A stretch of DNA of 15,826 nt, taken from assembly GCA_002329365.1 (NCBI GenBank), contig DCUB01000049.1, positions 1 through 15,826 on the forward strand. Reading direction: 5' to 3'. This document shows positions 14,458 through 15,826 of the stretch, piece by piece. This DNA comes from Ruminococcaceae bacterium UBA1425 (GTDB taxonomy: Bacteria; Bacillota; Clostridia; Oscillospirales; Acutalibacteraceae). The notes under the pieces were generated by a model that saw only the letters and a list, made by a program, of their open reading frames with translations, was not told where the DNA came from and did not search any database. Positions within the stretch are counted from its first letter, which is position 1; every line of letters begins with the position of its first letter. Both the position numbers and the translations under genes were made by a program.

Positions 14458-15714
14458 TCATATGGATTTAGCATTTGACAAAAGATACTTTTCCGCCTCC
14501 GCGTTCCAAAGACCGTTTGTTTTTGCAGTCAGCATGTGAAGCTCCTTAAAAAACGGGTTGCATTCGCCGAGCGCGGCAAAATCATCTATTGCCGTAAGCG
14601 GCATTGAGACGCCTGTATATATAAGCTTTTTGCCGCCGGGAATTTTCGGCAGGTTTAATGTGGTTTCAACTACCGCGTCAAGCCCGCCGACGTGCGTGAC
14701 GAGTATCGAGGGGTTTAACAGGCTCTTTGATACCATGTCGAGGCTCTCTAACATATCGTCCACGTTACCGCCGGAGGTGCCGACTATATGCGTTGAGGCG
14801 TAGTGGACGTTGTAAAAGTTGAATTTAGCGGAAAAAGCGGGATCTATGGGACCGGCAAAGAAATTAAGGCAGCCGTCCTGCGCCAGAATAGCGTCGCCCG
14901 TTTCGACTACCTGCGCCACCGGTGCGAAAACAAAAACATCGTCAAAGCCGCCGCCCGAAATAGAACGAAGCCCGGCGACGGCATCAATATCTCTTGTATT
15001 GATGTAAACAAGCTTAACCCCGTTTTTTTCGGCCTCGGCGACAGTCAGAATCTCGGCGGCTCTGTTTAGCCGCGCGTCGTCGATATCGGTGACGACAAGC
15101 AGTGACGGACGCCTGCCGCAATGGATTACATAGTCGATTGCCGCAAGACCCATTGGTCCCGCTCCCGCGAGTATCGCCGTTTTACCGCCTTCTTTTATAC
15201 CCATCTGATGCTCGTAGCTGCCCCTTACGGTGTGGTATGAGGCATGAAAAGCTCCTACGACGCACGAAAGCGGCTCCGTCAGCGAGCCTTCAAACATCGC
15301 GCCTCCGCTGAAGGGCAGCAGGCAGTCCATCAGCATTACCTCGTTTGGAATGACTATGTATGTAGCGTCGCCGCCTATGTATTTGTAGGAATAGCCGGGC
15401 GCGTCAAGGCTCCCCTTGTAGTTTAGCGCGGGCTGAATGACGAATTTATCGCCGCTTTTGTATTTTTTGGCCCATTTTGCGCCGACCTTTATAAGCTCTC
15501 CGCAGAATTCGTGTCCGATTATAATAGGATTCTGCGCCACGTCGTCGGGGACGCGCTTGTGAGCGGCGCCCTGCTCCGCCGCCTTGTATGACGACATGCA
15601 GATGCTGTCGCACACCACGCGGGCGAGAATTTCGTCGTCGCCGATTTCGGGCAGCTCGAATTCTTCAAGGCTTAAATCCCCTTTGCCGTAAAGCCTTACC
15701 GCCTTTGTTTTCAT
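14458..15714 (-). CDS. Zinc-type alcohol dehydrogenase, L-sorbose-1-phosphate reductase-like
   Basis: A 418-residue medium-chain dehydrogenase. The catalytic zinc set is C39 in DSICMSS, H68-E69 in GHEFCGE, and E147 in LTEPLSC. The usual four-cysteine structural zinc lobe is absent (KFVIQPALNYKGSLDAPGY replaces it). The Rossmann motif GAGPMG (184-189) is followed by D210 in VVTDID, favouring NAD. It is about 70 residues longer than typical family members, mostly at the C terminus. The IQPALNYKGS and YSYKYIGGDATY segments resemble SorE-type sugar-phosphate reductases; the exact substrate is inference. ATG 15712-15714 was chosen for GGAGG 11 bases upstream and the typical MKTKAVRLYG start. It is the first gene of the minus-strand dehydrogenase cluster, followed after 273 bases by E2 with no clear terminator between. 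A 2,3-butanediol-type role is an alternative. Confidence 0.85.
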   Translation of the reverse strand: MKTKAVRLYGKGDLSLEEFELPEIGDDEILARVVCDSICMSSYKAAEQGAAHKRVPDDVAQNPIIIGHEFCGELIKVGAKWAKKYKSGDKFVIQPALNYKGSLDAPGYSYKYIGGDATYIVIPNEVMLMDCLLPFSGGAMFEGSLTEPLSCVVGAFHASYHTVRGSYEHQMGIKEGGKTAILAGAGPMGLAAIDYVIHCGRRPSLLVVTDIDDARLNRAAEILTVAEAEKNGVKLVYINTRDIDAVAGLRSISGGGFDDVFVFAPVAQVVETGDAILAQDGCLNFFAGPIDPAFSAKFNFYNVHYASTHIVGTSGGNVDDMLESLDMVSKSLLNPSILVTHVGGLDAVVETTLNLPKIPGGKKLIYTGVSMPLTAIDDFAALGECNPFFKELHMLTAKTNGLWNAEAEKYLLSNAKSI

Positions 15715-15783
15715 TATGAAGAAAACCTCCATTATTTTTGTTATCAGGTGCGCCGCCATGTTAACGGATTTCGTTGTGATCAG

Positions 15784-15804
15784 AATTACAGGCTTTATGT
15801 AATT
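15784..15804. promoter_or_regulatory. Inverted repeat upstream of the alcohol dehydrogenase (possible operator)
   Basis: AATTACA and TGTAATT form a perfect 7 bp inverted repeat around 7 bases, 69-90 bases before the dehydrogenase start. Its form suits a dimeric repressor or activator site at the head of the dehydrogenase cluster. No recognisable -35/-10 pair was found beside it. Confidence 0.35.
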
Positions 15805-15817
15805 TTGTCATCCTGAG
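15805..15817 (+). repeat. Fragment of the CTGTCAT-type dispersed repeat
   Basis: TTGTCATCCTGAG matches the outer arm of the repeat family seen at 1-262 and 11368-11405. The match is short and the window ends 9 bases later, so the full extent of the copy is unknown. Confidence 0.5.
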
Positions 15818-15826
15818 TCACCTGCG

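Noticed and set aside
15715..15826. Promoter for the alcohol dehydrogenase
   Set aside because: The best pair (ATGACA, 17 bases, TAATTC) has a -10 with only two consensus matches and its -35 is part of the dispersed repeat.

Overview
The window reads as a chromosomal segment of a low-to-mid GC Firmicute, most likely an anaerobic gut-type member of the Clostridia (Oscillospirales-like). The reasons are strong GGAGG-type ribosome sites, TTG starts, a DUF4358 lipoprotein next to SGNH/DHHW proteins, and abundant short palindromic dispersed repeats between genes. This placement is inference; no rRNA or other phylogenetic marker gene is present. Eleven protein-coding genes are supported. No tRNA, rRNA, CRISPR array, transposase or phage gene was seen.

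Layout. (1) 1-345: about 3.4 tandem copies of a 77-80 bp hairpin-forming repeat, then a clear minus-strand terminator. (2) 346-4237, minus strand: a membrane M28-type peptidase gene, preceded by a three-gene cell-envelope cassette transcribed SGNH hydrolase, DUF4358 lipoprotein, DHHW (AlgJ/AlgX-like) protein. A good sigma-70-type promoter lies at 4277-4305. This protein set usually accompanies an MBOAT acyltransferase, but none is in the window. (3) 4424-7613, plus strand: a compact operon of a class II aldolase, a short-chain dehydrogenase and a PHP-domain protein. The first two look like the separated halves of the fused RhaD/YuxG-type aldolase-dehydrogenase. (4) 7605-15714, minus strand: a 2-oxoacid (or acetoin) dehydrogenase locus in the transcriptional order zinc-type alcohol dehydrogenase, E2, E3, fused E1 alpha-beta, lipoate-protein ligase. 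Its intergenic gaps are filled by palindromic repeat elements.

How it may work together. E1 (ThDP decarboxylase), E2 (lipoyl acyltransferase) and E3 (lipoamide dehydrogenase) form a complete dehydrogenase complex, and LplA can supply its lipoyl group. The alcohol dehydrogenase resembles L-sorbose-1-phosphate reductases and the SDR resembles sorbitol-6-phosphate 2-dehydrogenase. With the aldolase and PHP protein, this suggests that the two facing operons channel a sugar, sugar alcohol or sugar phosphate into C2/C3 units and then acyl-CoA. The substrate cannot be read from the sequence. The most unusual items are the fused E1 with extra insertions, the split aldolase/SDR pair, the M28 peptidase whose catalytic domain is interrupted by membrane helices, and a family of variable-stem palindromes whose two arms co-vary.
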